Positions 5,736 through 13,450 are shown, numbered from the stretch's first letter. The stretch: DNA of 17,285 nucleotides from CAYYWW01 sp964475515 (GCA_964475515.1 CAYYWW010000018.1:1-17285), one strand, 5' to 3'. Program-made: numbers and translations. The notes: generated from the sequence alone by a model not told the origin.

Positions 5736-6861
5736 ACCTCAAGGCAACAACAGGATCAAGATCAGCTGCTTTTTTTGCTGGATAAAGACCACCAAGTATA
5801 CCTAATACCAAGGCAAATCCCATACCAATCAACGCTAACTGAGGTGTTACAATAGCCGTTATTTTTCCTCCTGCGAAAGACCCTATCATAAACGATGCTG
5901 TAATGCCAAGTATAAGACCTCCCACACCTCCAATGAGACTTATCAGTGCGGATTCTATTAGTATTTGTTTCAGTATCATTCTACTTGTAGCGCCAATTGC
6001 TTTCATAACACCTATTTCTCTTCTTCTTTCAAGGACTGCCATTATCATAGTGTTCATTATACCCAAACCACCGACAACAGCAGCTATCCCACCTATTCCT
6101 AATGTGAATAATTGTATTTGAGTTGTTAATGTTGTTACTTGTCTTGCTATGTCTTTTCCTGATATTGTTTCAAGTGTATCATCCTCGTCTTCTATTCTTT
6201 CTGCAACTATTTCAACATCTTTTATATTTTCAGGTATCACGTAAACCATTTGATATGTATCTTTATCGAGTATATCCATAACATCATCTATAGGCACTAT
6301 TACACCGCTGTCTATATCTTCTACATCAGACCTTTCGATTACTCCTATAATCTCAAAATCTCTTTCCTTTACCGTTATAAAATCGCCAACTTCCCATTCG
6401 AATTTGTCGGCGACATCTTTTCCTATTATAACAACGTCAGAATCGCCCTCTTCTAACTCCCTGCCCTCTTTCATACGTATTTTTTCGGCTTTAAAATATT
6501 CCAGTTTAGATGGCTCTAATCCTATGACAAAAAAATCAGGCGGATTTAATGGTCTTAGAGGTCCAGGGACATAAAAAACTATAGGCGCCACATCCCCAAC
6601 ACCGTCTATGTTTTTTATGGTTTCTACCTGTTCATCTGTTATGTCGGATCCGCTGAATCCTGTCAACATTCCTCCCGAACCCTTTTGATGAACTATTATT
6701 TTTCCCGCTACAAGTTGTAGATTGTTCTCTACTGTTCTATTTATACCTTCTGATATAGAACCCAACGCTACTATAGCAGCTATACCTATAACTATACCAA
6801 GAGCTGTTAAAAACGTTCTCGTTCTTTGTCTCATTATATTTCTAAAAGCTAAATCTAGCAT
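5728..6861 (-). CDS. ABC transporter permease, MacB-like (MacB_PCD + FtsX)
   Basis: The 377-residue permease has the type VII ABC layout. One membrane helix lies near the N terminus (about 17-38, after Arg-Asn-Ile-Met-Arg-Gln-Arg-Thr-Arg-Thr), followed by an extracytoplasmic MacB_PCD domain of about 210 residues and three C-terminal helices (about 252-275, 305-328, 341-362). The coupling-helix motif Glu-Arg-Arg-Arg-Glu-Ile-Gly-Val-Met-Lys-Ala-Ile-Gly-Ala-Thr is at 278-292, and the end Pro-Ala-Lys-Lys-Ala-Ala-x-Leu-Asp-Pro-Val-Val-Ala-Leu-Arg-Tyr-Glu is classic. Such permeases work in mechanotransmission or export rather than simple uptake; the substrate is unknown. It is the first gene of the operon; AGGTG about 9 bases before the ATG is a plausible ribosome binding site. 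It is divergent from the DUF1611 gene, with 62 bases between. Confidence 0.96.
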   Translation of the reverse strand: MLDLAFRNIMRQRTRTFLTALGIVIGIAAIVALGSISEGINRTVENNLQLVAGKIIVHQKGSGGMLTGFSGSDITDEQVETIKNIDGVGDVAPIVFYVPGPLRPLNPPDFFVIGLEPSKLEYFKAEKIRMKEGRELEEGDSDVVIIGKDVADKFEWEVGDFITVKERDFEIIGVIERSDVEDIDSGVIVPIDDVMDILDKDTYQMVYVIPENIKDVEIVAERIEDEDDTLETISGKDIARQVTTLTTQIQLFTLGIGGIAAVVGGLGIMNTMIMAVLERRREIGVMKAIGATSRMILKQILIESALISLIGGVGGLILGITASFMIGSFAGGKITAIVTPQLALIGMGFALVLGILGGLYPAKKAADLDPVVALRYE

Positions 6862-6923
6862 TAAACAAACACCTAGTTTAAAACTATATTAACAATTGAA
6901 CGATATTATTTTAATAGATTAAA

Positions 6924-7976
6924 ATGGTAAAGAAAATCATAATTCATCACTTTGACCAGAACGCTCACGCGATGGTGAGATTTGGGGAAAATATAGAAAT
7001 TCTTGGAATTTACGATGAGAGAAAAGAGTTAGAAGGAGTTGATGCTGGTTCTTTTTTGGGGATGGGAAAGATTGGTCTTAAGATAACACGAAACTTTGAA
7101 GCGCTCCTCAGGGATCACAGTAAAGATGCAGACATGCTCGTTACAACCGGTGAAGGCTTATATTTCACAGAAGAATGGAGAGCTAAAGAGTGGAAAGAAC
7201 ATGTAATAGAGGCTATAAAGAGCGGACTTGACATTTACACAATGAGCAAAATATTTTACGGTAAAAAAACAAAGGATTTGAAAAAGCTTGCTGAAAAACA
7301 TGGTGTTAAATTCATTGAGGCGTCTGACCCCGATGCATTTGAAAAATATAAAGACTATGCAGTTTTGGCCAAGGAAAAGGGAATGAACACACCTGTTATT
7401 AATTTTACAGGAACATCAATGAATTCCGGTAAAATAACAGCTATGCTTACAGTAAGAAACCGTATAAGAGATTTTGGGAAAAAAGTTGGTGTTCTCGGAA
7501 CAGAACCGTCTTCTGTTTTTATGGGCGTTGACGAACAGGTGGTTCCGGAAGTTTTACCAACTATGCGTGGTGCACATGCAATATTTGGCGCTATCAAAAA
7601 AATAGAAATTGAGAAAAAACCGGATTTGATCTTAGTTGGAAATCAGACGGGTCTCAGAGCAAGTGTAACTGATGTTAAAGAGGCAAGAGCTGGAGCAGTT
7701 GTTGCGTGGCAGATATTGCTTGGTTCTCAGCCCAGCAAAATTGTTTTATGCTCAAAATGGAAGAATGTTTCAGAGATAGGGCCGCACATCGAACTCATAA
7801 AAAATTCTATAGATGCTCCAGTGGTTGCTCTTATAATCAATGGATTTGGGTGTGAGAAAGGGAAACTAATGAAAATAATAGAAAATACCGAAAGTGAATT
7901 TGGGATTCTTACTTTAGATGTGTTTGCGACACCTGATAAATTAGACGAACTGATCAAGAGGATTGTTCCGATTTGA
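6924..7976 (+). CDS. DUF1611 family P-loop protein (DgcN-like)
   Basis: The 350-residue protein has the DUF1611 layout: an N-terminal Rossmann-like half with a short strand and Gly-Ile-Tyr-Asp, then a P-loop-like Asn-Phe-Thr-Gly-Thr-Ser-Met-Asn-Ser-Gly-Lys-Ile-Thr (159-172), in which Lys170 is followed by Ile-Thr as is usual for this family, and a later Leu-Ile-Leu-Val-Gly-Asn-Gln-Thr-Gly-Leu-Arg and Leu-Leu-Gly-Ser-Gln-Pro-Ser-Lys-Ile-Val-Leu-Cys. Known bacterial relatives include DgcN of D-glutamate catabolism, where the partner is the enolase-superfamily DgcA. No DgcA-like gene is in this window, so that pathway should not be assumed. The product is predicted soluble. An AT-rich TATA-like region lies at about 6903-6914. 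The 3' end overlaps the convergent gene downstream by 23 bases. Confidence 0.9.
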   Translation: MVKKIIIHHFDQNAHAMVRFGENIEILGIYDERKELEGVDAGSFLGMGKIGLKITRNFEALLRDHSKDADMLVTTGEGLYFTEEWRAKEWKEHVIEAIKSGLDIYTMSKIFYGKKTKDLKKLAEKHGVKFIEASDPDAFEKYKDYAVLAKEKGMNTPVINFTGTSMNSGKITAMLTVRNRIRDFGKKVGVLGTEPSSVFMGVDEQVVPEVLPTMRGAHAIFGAIKKIEIEKKPDLILVGNQTGLRASVTDVKEARAGAVVAWQILLGSQPSKIVLCSKWKNVSEIGPHIELIKNSIDAPVVALIINGFGCEKGKLMKIIENTESEFGILTLDVFATPDKLDELIKRIVPI

Positions 7977-9006
7977 TAAATTTTATTATCTGTGTTTGCT
8001 TCATACCCATTCTTTTGTACATGTCAACTGAGACCAATTGATCCAGAAGATCTATTATCATATCCTTTGCTACATCAGGATGCCAATAGTTTATAAATGA
8101 ACTTGATTCTATTTCCATAACAATGTTCCTTTTGTTAAGAAGTAATCTTTTCATTTTCAATGCTTTGTCTCCTCTGAAACGATTTTCTATAGTTACAATT
8201 GGGTGTGAATTGCTCTTCAGGACAGATCCCACGGCTGAAATGTAGTTCCTCTCGTTAAAATTTTTCATAAGTTTTTGTAGAATTCTTTTGTCAGCATATT
8301 TTTCTATTACTTTCAGTGCTTTTACAGCTCTTCTTTTTTGGTTGTAAGTCATTTCTTTTAAATCAAATTTTAGCTCCTGCATTTTTACTCTGTCAATAAA
8401 ACGGAGTTCTTCTAAAAGGACAGTATGTTTGTAGTGATTGCTGACTCCTCTTAAGAAATTTTCATATTTTTTGTTTATGTTGTTAACAATAGCTTTTACT
8501 ATTTCTTTGTTAACACCCTCTCCTTGATATGTTATAATTTCCATTATAGATGGAAAATTTGGAATAAATGTATGCTCCCTGTGAACAAATATTATTATAT
8601 TGCCAAGAGAGCGTATGGTTTTCCAGAAATTATCATATATTTTCTGTCTTGTTCTAAAATCTGAAACATTTTTTGAAAGCCAAGCGTAGTTTTCTTCAAA
8701 CTGTTTCACTCTTTTGGAATTAGGATTTTTTTCAAATTCTTCCCATAAAAGAATTGATTTGTCTTTTTCAGGGGCATCCCTATTGAAATCGATTCCGAAT
8801 GTTCTGTGTCTTGGTAATGTTGATATTATTAAAGAACCTCCTGTTTTCATCCAGCACAGGCTTGCAACAACTTCTGAATTCTCATCCCTGTCAAACGGAC
8901 TTTCAAAAGCAGGGCCAGAATGGGGGCATACCCACACAGGGCCGTAGCCATTTTTGTAAATTATAAACCCTGGTTGAATATCCATCTCAAATAAATTGAA
9001 GTTCAT
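7954..9006 (-). CDS. N-formylglutamate amidohydrolase-like protein (remote similarity)
   Basis: The 350-residue product is soluble. Its first 80 residues carry a pattern like the N-formylglutamate amidohydrolase family (PF05013, zinc-dependent, carboxypeptidase-like fold): Pro-Val-Trp-Val-Cys-Pro-His-Ser-Gly-Pro (23-32), Phe-Asp-Arg-Asp-Glu-Asn (38-43), a Thr-Gly-Gly-Ser-Leu-Ile-Ile-Ser strand, then Arg-His-Arg-Thr-Phe-Gly-Ile-Asp-Phe-Asn-Arg-Asp (66-77), which resembles the family's Arg...Asp-x-Asn-Arg substrate site. A second conserved block late in the protein (Pro-Ile-Val-Thr-Ile-Glu-Asn-Arg, then Ile-Val-Met-Glu-Ile-Glu) could hold the catalytic Glu. The middle (about 90-250) is a Lys/Glu-rich helical insertion not normal for the family. 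The true substrate is unknown. It starts at the ATG at 9006, with an AT-rich TATA-like stretch just upstream, and overlaps the DUF1611 gene tail to tail. Confidence 0.85.
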   Translation of the reverse strand: MNFNLFEMDIQPGFIIYKNGYGPVWVCPHSGPAFESPFDRDENSEVVASLCWMKTGGSLIISTLPRHRTFGIDFNRDAPEKDKSILLWEEFEKNPNSKRVKQFEENYAWLSKNVSDFRTRQKIYDNFWKTIRSLGNIIIFVHREHTFIPNFPSIMEIITYQGEGVNKEIVKAIVNNINKKYENFLRGVSNHYKHTVLLEELRFIDRVKMQELKFDLKEMTYNQKRRAVKALKVIEKYADKRILQKLMKNFNERNYISAVGSVLKSNSHPIVTIENRFRGDKALKMKRLLLNKRNIVMEIESSSFINYWHPDVAKDMIIDLLDQLVSVDMYKRMGMKQTQIIKFIKSEQSS

Positions 9007-9082
9007 ATTATATATTATAGTAGAGCTTGCTTTAATTTTCTAAGCTCACAAATAGTTAAAAAACAAAGTTATAACTATAATT

Positions 9083-10021
9083 ATGAGCACAATTCCAGAA
9101 ACACAGCTACATGAACAGATTAAGAAAAACTTAGAGAAATCAGGCTATAGATTTGTTGGAAAATATAGACACTCCGCTGCCAAAATTTGTGAATGGACAA
9201 AGAAAAGCCTTCGGGGAGAAGGTGTTTGTTATAAACAGAAGTGGTATGGGATAGAAAGCCATAGATGTTTACAATGCACTTTGAGCCTCTTTTGTATGAC
9301 CAGGTGTATTTATTGTTGGAGAAGTTTTAAAGCCTTCATTGGGGAAGGTGTTGAAAATCCTGTTGATGAGCCAAAAGACATTTTGAACGGTCTTATAGAA
9401 GCACAGAGAAGTCTTTTAAGTGGGTTTGGTGGAAACAAAATGGTAGACAAGAAAAAGTTTAAAGAAGCTCAAAATCCAACCAATTTTGCGATAAGTTTGG
9501 TTGGAGAGAGTATAGTGTATCCAAAAATTTCTGATTTCATAAAAGAAGTCCACAGGATCGGCGGTTCAACATTCCTTGTTACTAAAGGGACATCACCGGA
9601 TAAACTAGAAAAATTAGAAGAAGAGCCTACAAATTTATATATAAGTCTGTGTGCACCTGATAAGGAAACATTTATGAAAGTTGATAGGCCCGTCGTAAAG
9701 GATGCTTGGGAAAGACAAATGAAAAGCCTTGAGATAATGAACAGTTTCAAAAACAGGAAGGTTATTAGAATAACACTCGTGAAAGGTTGGAACATGAAAG
9801 ATCCTGAGAAATATGCGAAACTCATAGAGAAAGCAAATCCAGATTTTATAGAGCCTAAAGCTTACATGCATTTAGGAGAAAGTCAGTCAAGACTTCCCAG
9901 AAATGCTATGCCAACAATGGATGATATAAGAGAGTTTGCAAAAAAACTGTCTGATGCAAGCGGTTACAAATATAAAGATGAATTCGAGCCCAGCAGGGTT
10001 GTTTTATTATCTAAAAAATAG
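9083..10021 (+). CDS. taw1: S-adenosyl-L-methionine-dependent tRNA 4-demethylwyosine synthase (Taw1/TYW1)
   Basis: The 312-residue radical-SAM enzyme makes 4-demethylwyosine from N1-methylguanosine-37 of tRNA-Phe using pyruvate, the second step of wyosine synthesis. Cys71-x3-Cys75-x2-Cys78 (Cys-Met-Thr-Arg-Cys-Ile-Tyr-Cys) binds the radical-SAM cluster. Cys36, Cys49 and Cys62 are spaced 13 and 13 apart, as in the second-cluster ligands of the Methanocaldococcus enzyme, and Lys51, two residues after Cys49, is in the place of the pyruvate-binding lysine. It ends at the usual archaeal length, without the flavodoxin domain of eukaryotic TYW1. The ATG at 9083 has an AT-rich promoter-like region (about 9055-9075). 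A T-rich tract follows the stop. It implies that this organism makes wyosine derivatives; Trm5 would be needed and is not in the window. Confidence 0.97.
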   Translation: MSTIPETQLHEQIKKNLEKSGYRFVGKYRHSAAKICEWTKKSLRGEGVCYKQKWYGIESHRCLQCTLSLFCMTRCIYCWRSFKAFIGEGVENPVDEPKDILNGLIEAQRSLLSGFGGNKMVDKKKFKEAQNPTNFAISLVGESIVYPKISDFIKEVHRIGGSTFLVTKGTSPDKLEKLEEEPTNLYISLCAPDKETFMKVDRPVVKDAWERQMKSLEIMNSFKNRKVIRITLVKGWNMKDPEKYAKLIEKANPDFIEPKAYMHLGESQSRLPRNAMPTMDDIREFAKKLSDASGYKYKDEFEPSRVVLLSKK

Positions 10022-10047
10022 ATTTTCTTTTTTTATTTTTCTTCTTC
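10022..10047 (+). terminator. T-tract terminator after taw1
   Basis: A run of T-rich sequence with clusters of four, seven and five T (10023-10040) starts one base after the taw1 stop. Archaeal RNA polymerase terminates at such tracts without a hairpin. It may be partial, since the zinc-ribbon gene downstream at 10060 shows no clear promoter of its own. Confidence 0.5.
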
Positions 10048-10059
10048 CAACTATTAATT

Positions 10060-10233
10060 ATGTTTTGTCCTTTTTGTCATGAAAGAATGCTTTCCAAAAC
10101 TGTAGAAGGTATTGAAGATGTTTTTATGTCTGATGCTTTTGATATCGATATTGATGATGAAATCATGGAAAGGGAAAATGTTAAAATTTATGTATGCAAA
10201 AAATGTGGTTTTACAAGAAAAACAGAGATTTAG
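10060..10233 (+). CDS. tiny zinc-ribbon protein (57 aa)
   Basis: This short frame runs from the ATG at 10060 to the TAG at 10231-10233. The 57-residue product opens Met-Phe-Cys-Pro-Phe-Cys-His-Glu and closes with Val-Cys-Lys-Lys-Cys-Gly-Phe-Thr-Arg-Lys, so Cys3, Cys6, Cys46 and Cys49 make a four-cysteine zinc ribbon with an acidic middle (Ile-Asp-Ile-Asp-Asp-Glu). The CPxC...CxxCG pattern is like the ribbon ends of transcription and ribosomal zinc proteins, but I cannot match it to a named family. It lies 38 bases after taw1 and is convergent with cutA, 11 bases away. No strong TATA is visible, so it may depend on read-through from taw1. Confidence 0.75.
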   Translation: MFCPFCHERMLSKTVEGIEDVFMSDAFDIDIDDEIMERENVKIYVCKKCGFTRKTEI

Positions 10234-10244
10234 TTTTTAGATGA

Positions 10245-10577
10245 TCATGCTTCTTTAATTTGTTTTGTATTTTTTTCTATCCAGTCTAAGAACTCATGAT
10301 TGCCTGAAACAATAGGAAGGAAGATTATACATGGAGTTTCATAACTATGAATTTTTTTAACTTCTTTTATAATTTCTCTTCGCAGCACGCTTCTTGTTTT
10401 AATGATTAGAACTGTTTCATCCGATTTTTCTATCTTGCCTTTCCACCAGAAAAATGATTTTATACGTGGTATTATGTTAGCACAAGCTATCAAGTTTTTA
10501 GATAATAATTTTTCAGCTATCAGATTTGCCTCTATTTCATCTTTGGTTGTTATGTATCCTATAAGAAATTCAGACAT
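10245..10577 (-). CDS. cutA: divalent-cation tolerance protein CutA
   Basis: The 110-residue protein is full length for CutA1, a small trimeric ferredoxin-like protein that binds copper and other divalent cations and is found in all three domains; its role in vivo is unsettled. Typical features are the start Ile-Gly-Tyr-Ile-Thr-Thr, the Ala-Cys-Ala-Asn-Ile-Ile-Pro segment, Phe-Phe-Trp-Trp-Lys-Gly-Lys-Ile-Glu, and the end with His-Ser-Tyr-Glu-Thr-Pro-Cys-Ile-Ile-Phe-Leu-Pro. The ATG at 10577 lies one base after the TGA of the gene upstream (TGA T ATG), so the two are co-translated. No signal peptide is present, so it is cytoplasmic. Confidence 0.95.
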   Translation of the reverse strand: MSEFLIGYITTKDEIEANLIAEKLLSKNLIACANIIPRIKSFFWWKGKIEKSDETVLIIKTRSVLRREIIKEVKKIHSYETPCIIFLPIVSGNHEFLDWIEKNTKQIKEA

Positions 10578-10578
10578 A

Positions 10579-10992
10579 TCAGGACTTCTCTATTGCTCTT
10601 TTAATCTCTTCTAAATCCATGCCAGGTCTCACTTTCTTAAGCAGCTCCCGATTTTTGTTTGGATCAACAAGAAAATTACCAGCTATAAGGTTTCTACCTA
10701 TAAGAGCAGGAAATTTCATGTGGGACCTGTCCTGTATATTAACCTTTGTTTCGTATATTTCGCCATCTATTTCTATCTTTGCTGTAACAACAGGCCTTAT
10801 AATCTTTTGTTTGAATGAAGGATTTTTAACCACAGTGGTTTTTATTACAGGTCCTACCTTTGCTTTAGAAGCAAGCTGTGTATCTATTGAGCTTTGTTTT
10901 GCACCTGTATCAAACAGCGCGTATGTTTCAACTTCTTCCTCACCAATAATTTTTACTTTTTCAACTATGCCTACTATTTTTGGTTTTTTCAT
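10579..10992 (-). CDS. retropepsin-like 'putative ATP-dependent zinc protease' domain protein (COG4067/PF05618)
   Basis: The product is 137 residues from the ATG at 10992. A further in-frame ATG at 11022 is less likely because it would run through the AT-rich TATA region shared with the helicase promoter. The motif Phe-Asp-Thr-Gly-Ala-Lys-Gln-Ser-Ser (about residues 27-35) is the aspartic-protease-like Asp-Thr-Gly-Ala, and Ala-Leu-Ile-Gly-Arg-Asn-Leu-Ile is the second conserved block, as in the RimK-associated family once named ATP-dependent zinc proteases. In bacteria such genes often sit beside rimK; here the neighbour is cutA. Whether it is an active protease is not established. It has no signal peptide. 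It is the first gene of a two-gene unit. Confidence 0.88.
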   Translation of the reverse strand: MKKPKIVGIVEKVKIIGEEEVETYALFDTGAKQSSIDTQLASKAKVGPVIKTTVVKNPSFKQKIIRPVVTAKIEIDGEIYETKVNIQDRSHMKFPALIGRNLIAGNFLVDPNKNRELLKKVRPGMDLEEIKRAIEKS

Positions 10993-11035
10993 AAGTGTAT
11001 ATATTATATTTAGTTGATTCAATATTAAAAATAAT

Positions 11036-12565
11036 ATGTTTATCGAACATCCGTTAATAGAAAAGAATTCTCTGGAGTACAGGAAATATCAATATAATCT
11101 CTTTAGAAAAGCGCTAAAGAAAAATCTGATGATAGTTCTGCCGACTGGCCTTGGAAAAACAAATATTGCGATTCTTCTAACTGCAGAAATACTAAAAAAT
11201 TATCCAGAGTCGAAAATTCTTGTAATGGCCCCCACTAGACCGTTGGTAAACCAACACTATAAAGCGTTTTCAAAATTCATGAACATTGACAAAGAGAAGA
11301 TGGTTGTGATAACGGGAACGGTGAAACCAAAGAAAAGAAAAAACCTTTACTTGGAAAAACAAATAATATTTGCAACTCCTCAGACGATAAACAACGACCT
11401 AGAGAAAATGAGATTATCATTAAAAGATTTCGCCCTTCTTGTTATAGACGAAATCCATCATGCCGTGGGCAGGTATGCTTATCCTTTTGTTGCTAGAAAA
11501 TATTTGGAACAATCAGAAAAGCCTAGGATTTTAGGCCTAACTGCATCTCCTTCTAGCCAAATAGAAAAAATAAAAGAAATATGTGACAAATGTGGAATTG
11601 AGTCTATAGAAATAAGAACGGAGAGTGATGAAGATGTTAGTCCATACGTAAAGGAAAAGAAAATAGAATGGGTGGAAGTTGTTTTGCCGGACAGTTTTTA
11701 TCAAATAAAGGAATATTTGGACAGAGCTTACAAAAAGAGATTGGAAAAACTTGCAAGTATGGGCTTTATAAGAACGATTAGAATACCTAAAAAAGTTTTA
11801 TTGGAGCTGCAGGCAAAACTTGCTATTGAAGCTAGAAGGGGCTTTAAAAAAGCGTTTCACGCGCTTTCATTATTAGGGCAGGCTATAAAAATAGAACACG
11901 CGCTGCTACTCTTGGAAACACAGGGTATAGGACCTCTCCGCAAATACCTAAAAAAACTCGAAGGTGATAAAAAGGGTAGATCTGTGTTAAGGGATAAAGA
12001 TGTTTTTGAGGCTGTCAAAATTGTTAACAAACTTTCCGAAACCGGAGCAAAACACCCAAAAATAAGTAAATTATGCAGCATAGTCAGTAGATACCTTTCT
12101 GAAAATCCCGACATTAGAATAATAGTATTTGCAAACTATAGAGATAGCGTTAATGAAATTGTTTCAGCGTTGAAAAACATTGAAGGTGCAAAGCCTGTAG
12201 CATTCGTCGGGCAAAAAACATTAAGTCAAAAAGAACAAATAAGAATTCTGAATGAATTCAGAGAGGGAAAATACAACATACTTGTTGTGACGTCTATTGG
12301 AGAAGAAGGCCTTGATATTCCATCAATGGACATTGCTATATTTTACGAGCCGGTTCCGTCAGAAATAAGAGCTATACAACGCAGGGGTAGAGTTGGTAGG
12401 CAAAAGTTTGGAAAAATAATTATACTTATTACAAAAGGGACAAGAGACGAAGCCTATTACTGGTCAGCGAAACATAAAGAAAAAAAGATGAAACAGTTGT
12501 TAAAAAGAATGTCGAAAAGGGAAGAAACAATTCCTGTTCAAAAAGACCTTAGCGCTTTCACCTAA
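11036..12565 (+). CDS. hef: Hef/FANCM-type SF2 helicase without nuclease domain
   Basis: The 509-residue protein matches the helicase half of archaeal Hef (COG1111), which unwinds forked and branched DNA at stalled replication forks. Visible motifs are Walker A Pro-Thr-Gly-Leu-Gly-Lys-Thr (36-42), Ala-Pro-Thr-Arg-Pro-Leu (Ia, about 65-70), Asp-Glu-Ile-His-His (II, 138-142), Thr-Ala-Ser-Pro-Ser (III, 169-173), Thr-Ser-Ile-Gly-Glu-Glu-Gly-Leu-Asp (V, about 419-427) and Gln-Arg-Arg-Gly-Arg-Val-Gly-Arg (VI, 448-455). The charged helical region (about 210-330) between the RecA-like domains is the Hef/FANCM insert. The frame ends shortly after a basic Lys-Lys-Met-Lys-Gln-Leu-Leu tail, with no ERCC4/XPF nuclease or helix-hairpin-helix part, and none follows in the next 80 bases. 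A TATA-like TATATTATATT (about 10998-11010) is placed for near-leaderless initiation. Confidence 0.94.
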   Translation: MFIEHPLIEKNSLEYRKYQYNLFRKALKKNLMIVLPTGLGKTNIAILLTAEILKNYPESKILVMAPTRPLVNQHYKAFSKFMNIDKEKMVVITGTVKPKKRKNLYLEKQIIFATPQTINNDLEKMRLSLKDFALLVIDEIHHAVGRYAYPFVARKYLEQSEKPRILGLTASPSSQIEKIKEICDKCGIESIEIRTESDEDVSPYVKEKKIEWVEVVLPDSFYQIKEYLDRAYKKRLEKLASMGFIRTIRIPKKVLLELQAKLAIEARRGFKKAFHALSLLGQAIKIEHALLLLETQGIGPLRKYLKKLEGDKKGRSVLRDKDVFEAVKIVNKLSETGAKHPKISKLCSIVSRYLSENPDIRIIVFANYRDSVNEIVSALKNIEGAKPVAFVGQKTLSQKEQIRILNEFREGKYNILVVTSIGEEGLDIPSMDIAIFYEPVPSEIRAIQRRGRVGRQKFGKIIILITKGTRDEAYYWSAKHKEKKMKQLLKRMSKREETIPVQKDLSAFT

Positions 12566-12651
12566 TGACTTTGAAAGCATTGTTGTTTCTAATAATTACT
12601 GAGCGAAAATTCAAAGTTGTAAATTTATAAAATTAATTATTAACATTGAAT

Positions 12652-13437
12652 ATGAGTCCACGAAGTTATGGGAGAAAGGTTTTTGTGTACACCAAAGGTG
12701 ATCTTAATAGGATGAAAAGACTTGTTGTGGTTGGTGATATTCATGGAGATTTAGGCGCGTTTAAACTGGTGCTGAAATCTGTTAATTTGCGTGAAGACGG
12801 GCTAATTTTTTTGGGAGACTATGCGGACAGAGGGCCTCACGGCATTGAAGTAATTGAGGGAGTGGAATCGTTAATTGATAAATATTCTGGAAATGTTGTG
12901 GCATTAAAAGGCAACCATGAAGATTATGTAGATGGCGAACCGAATTTTATGCCGTGTACTCTAATTGCTGAAGTGGAAAGAAAAAAAGGTGAGTGGGATG
13001 TATATTTTAAAAGGAATTTAGAGCCGTTTTTGAACAGTTTGTACTTGGCAGCAGTAATTCCTGGGTGGTTTCTCTTTGTTCATGGAGGCATTTCAAGTAA
13101 GATAAAGTCTTTAAGTGACTTTGAAAGCCCTGAAGTTGAAGAAGATGTTTTGTGGTCCGACCCTTTCGATGGTTACGGGGAATATCCCAACAGAAGAGGT
13201 GCCGGCATAGAATTTGGCGAAGATGTAACAAAAGAGGTGTGCGAAAGGTTAGGTGTTAAAAGCATAATACGGAGTCACCAACCCAGAAAAGCCTTGGAAG
13301 GTCCTTTTTATCAGCATGGCCGTAGGGTTGTTACCATCAGTTCAACCAGCGTATATGGTGGAAGGCCATTTGTTTATATACTGAATCTCCAAAATCTTGA
13401 GGATGTGCATTATCAATTTTTAGATGAGCTGCTTTAA
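12652..13437 (+). CDS. PPP-family metallophosphatase (Ser/Thr protein phosphatase-like)
   Basis: The product is 261 residues from the ATG at 12652; a TTG two codons earlier is unlikely. The AATTTATAAAATT element at 12621-12633 is about 26 bases upstream of that ATG, which suggests a leaderless message. PPP motifs are in order: Gly-Asp-Ile-His-Gly (28-32), Gly-Asp-Tyr-Ala-Asp-Arg-Gly (55-61), Gly-Asn-His-Glu-Asp (87-91), His-Gly-Gly-Ile (about 143-146) and Arg-Ser-His-Gln-Pro (near 205). These carry the ligands for two metal ions of calcineurin-like phosphoesterases, and the Gly-Asp-x-x-Asp-Arg-Gly form points to the protein phosphatase or diadenosine-tetraphosphatase group. The substrate cannot be told. 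It is soluble and cytoplasmic. It is convergent with smc, with 13 bases between stops. Confidence 0.95.
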   Translation: MSPRSYGRKVFVYTKGDLNRMKRLVVVGDIHGDLGAFKLVLKSVNLREDGLIFLGDYADRGPHGIEVIEGVESLIDKYSGNVVALKGNHEDYVDGEPNFMPCTLIAEVERKKGEWDVYFKRNLEPFLNSLYLAAVIPGWFLFVHGGISSKIKSLSDFESPEVEEDVLWSDPFDGYGEYPNRRGAGIEFGEDVTKEVCERLGVKSIIRSHQPRKALEGPFYQHGRRVVTISSTSVYGGRPFVYILNLQNLEDVHYQFLDELL

Positions 13438-13450
13438 ACATACTTTAGAA

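Noticed and set aside
10619..11017. 132-aa plus-strand frame opposite the retropepsin-like gene
   Set aside because: The minus strand carries the conserved DTGA and IGRN motifs; the plus frame is a shadow.
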